Shown here: positions 7,744-7,764 of the stretch, one piece after another
Numbering within the stretch: the stretch's first letter is position 1
Layout: the number at the start of each line of letters is the position of its first letter
NCBI GenBank assembly: GCA_007122815.1
Contig: SKSV01000121.1
Coordinates: 1-7,764, forward strand
DNA from: Trueperaceae bacterium
Lineage (GTDB): Bacteria; Deinococcota; Deinococci; Deinococcales; Trueperaceae
Reading direction: 5' to 3'
Length of the DNA: 7,764 nucleotides
Translations under genes and position numbers: made by a program
The notes under the pieces: model-generated
Seen by the model: only the letters and a program-made list of their open reading frames with translations
What the model was told of the DNA's origin: nothing
The model's database searches: none

Positions 7744-7752
7744 AGGGTATTA
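7744..7752 (-). promoter_or_regulatory. putative -10 region of the GGDEF gene
   Basis: On the minus strand TAATACCCT holds two overlapping -10 candidates. TACCCT (TAnnnT) ends 7 nt before the GTG start at 7736, and TAATAC ends 10 nt before it. GGAAG lies between but only one base from the GTG, too close for a normal ribosome site. The -35 region falls outside the window. Confidence 0.35.
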
Positions 7753-7764
7753 CGGGCCCTGTGA

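Overview
The window is a very GC-rich (roughly 70% by eye) bacterial chromosome segment. It carries six genes in three transcription units and is coding almost end to end. The core is a complete four-enzyme histidine-degradation operon on the + strand, in the order hutU-hutG-hutI-hutH (about 1189-6654). A membrane-embedded M50-type metalloprotease-like gene lies divergently on its left (51-1091, minus). A membrane-anchored GGDEF diguanylate cyclase gene converges on its right (6711-7736, minus). I see no tRNA, rRNA, CRISPR array, insertion sequence or phage gene.

The likely host is a member of the Deinococcota (Deinococcus/Truepera-like), held with moderate confidence. The reasons are the high GC, a hut operon that uses an agmatinase-like ureohydrolase, and starts that look leaderless. 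At the head of each of the three transcription units a TAnnnT or TATAAC -10-like hexamer ends 6-7 nt before the start codon, which leaves no room for a Shine-Dalgarno site. This inference comes from sequence style, not from a database match. A high-GC member of another phylum is possible.

The operon encodes a full route from L-histidine to glutamate. HutH removes ammonia to give urocanate, HutU hydrates it to imidazolonepropionate, HutI opens the ring to formiminoglutamate, and HutG splits that to glutamate plus formamide. Gene order is not reaction order: the first enzyme of the pathway is encoded last. All three junctions are 4-nt stop/start overlaps (ATGA, GTGA, ATGA), which points to one mRNA with translational coupling. 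No hut regulator or histidine transporter is in the window.

The most notable non-coding signal is in the 97-bp divergent gap between the protease gene and hutU. It holds a perfect 10-bp inverted repeat (1135-1144 and 1180-1189) with 45 bp between half-site centres. The right half-site overlaps the hutU -10 element and the first base of the proposed start codon. It is a good candidate operator for the missing hut regulator. Otherwise the window is ordinary metabolism plus two accessory membrane proteins, and I found no convincing previously undescribed multi-gene system.
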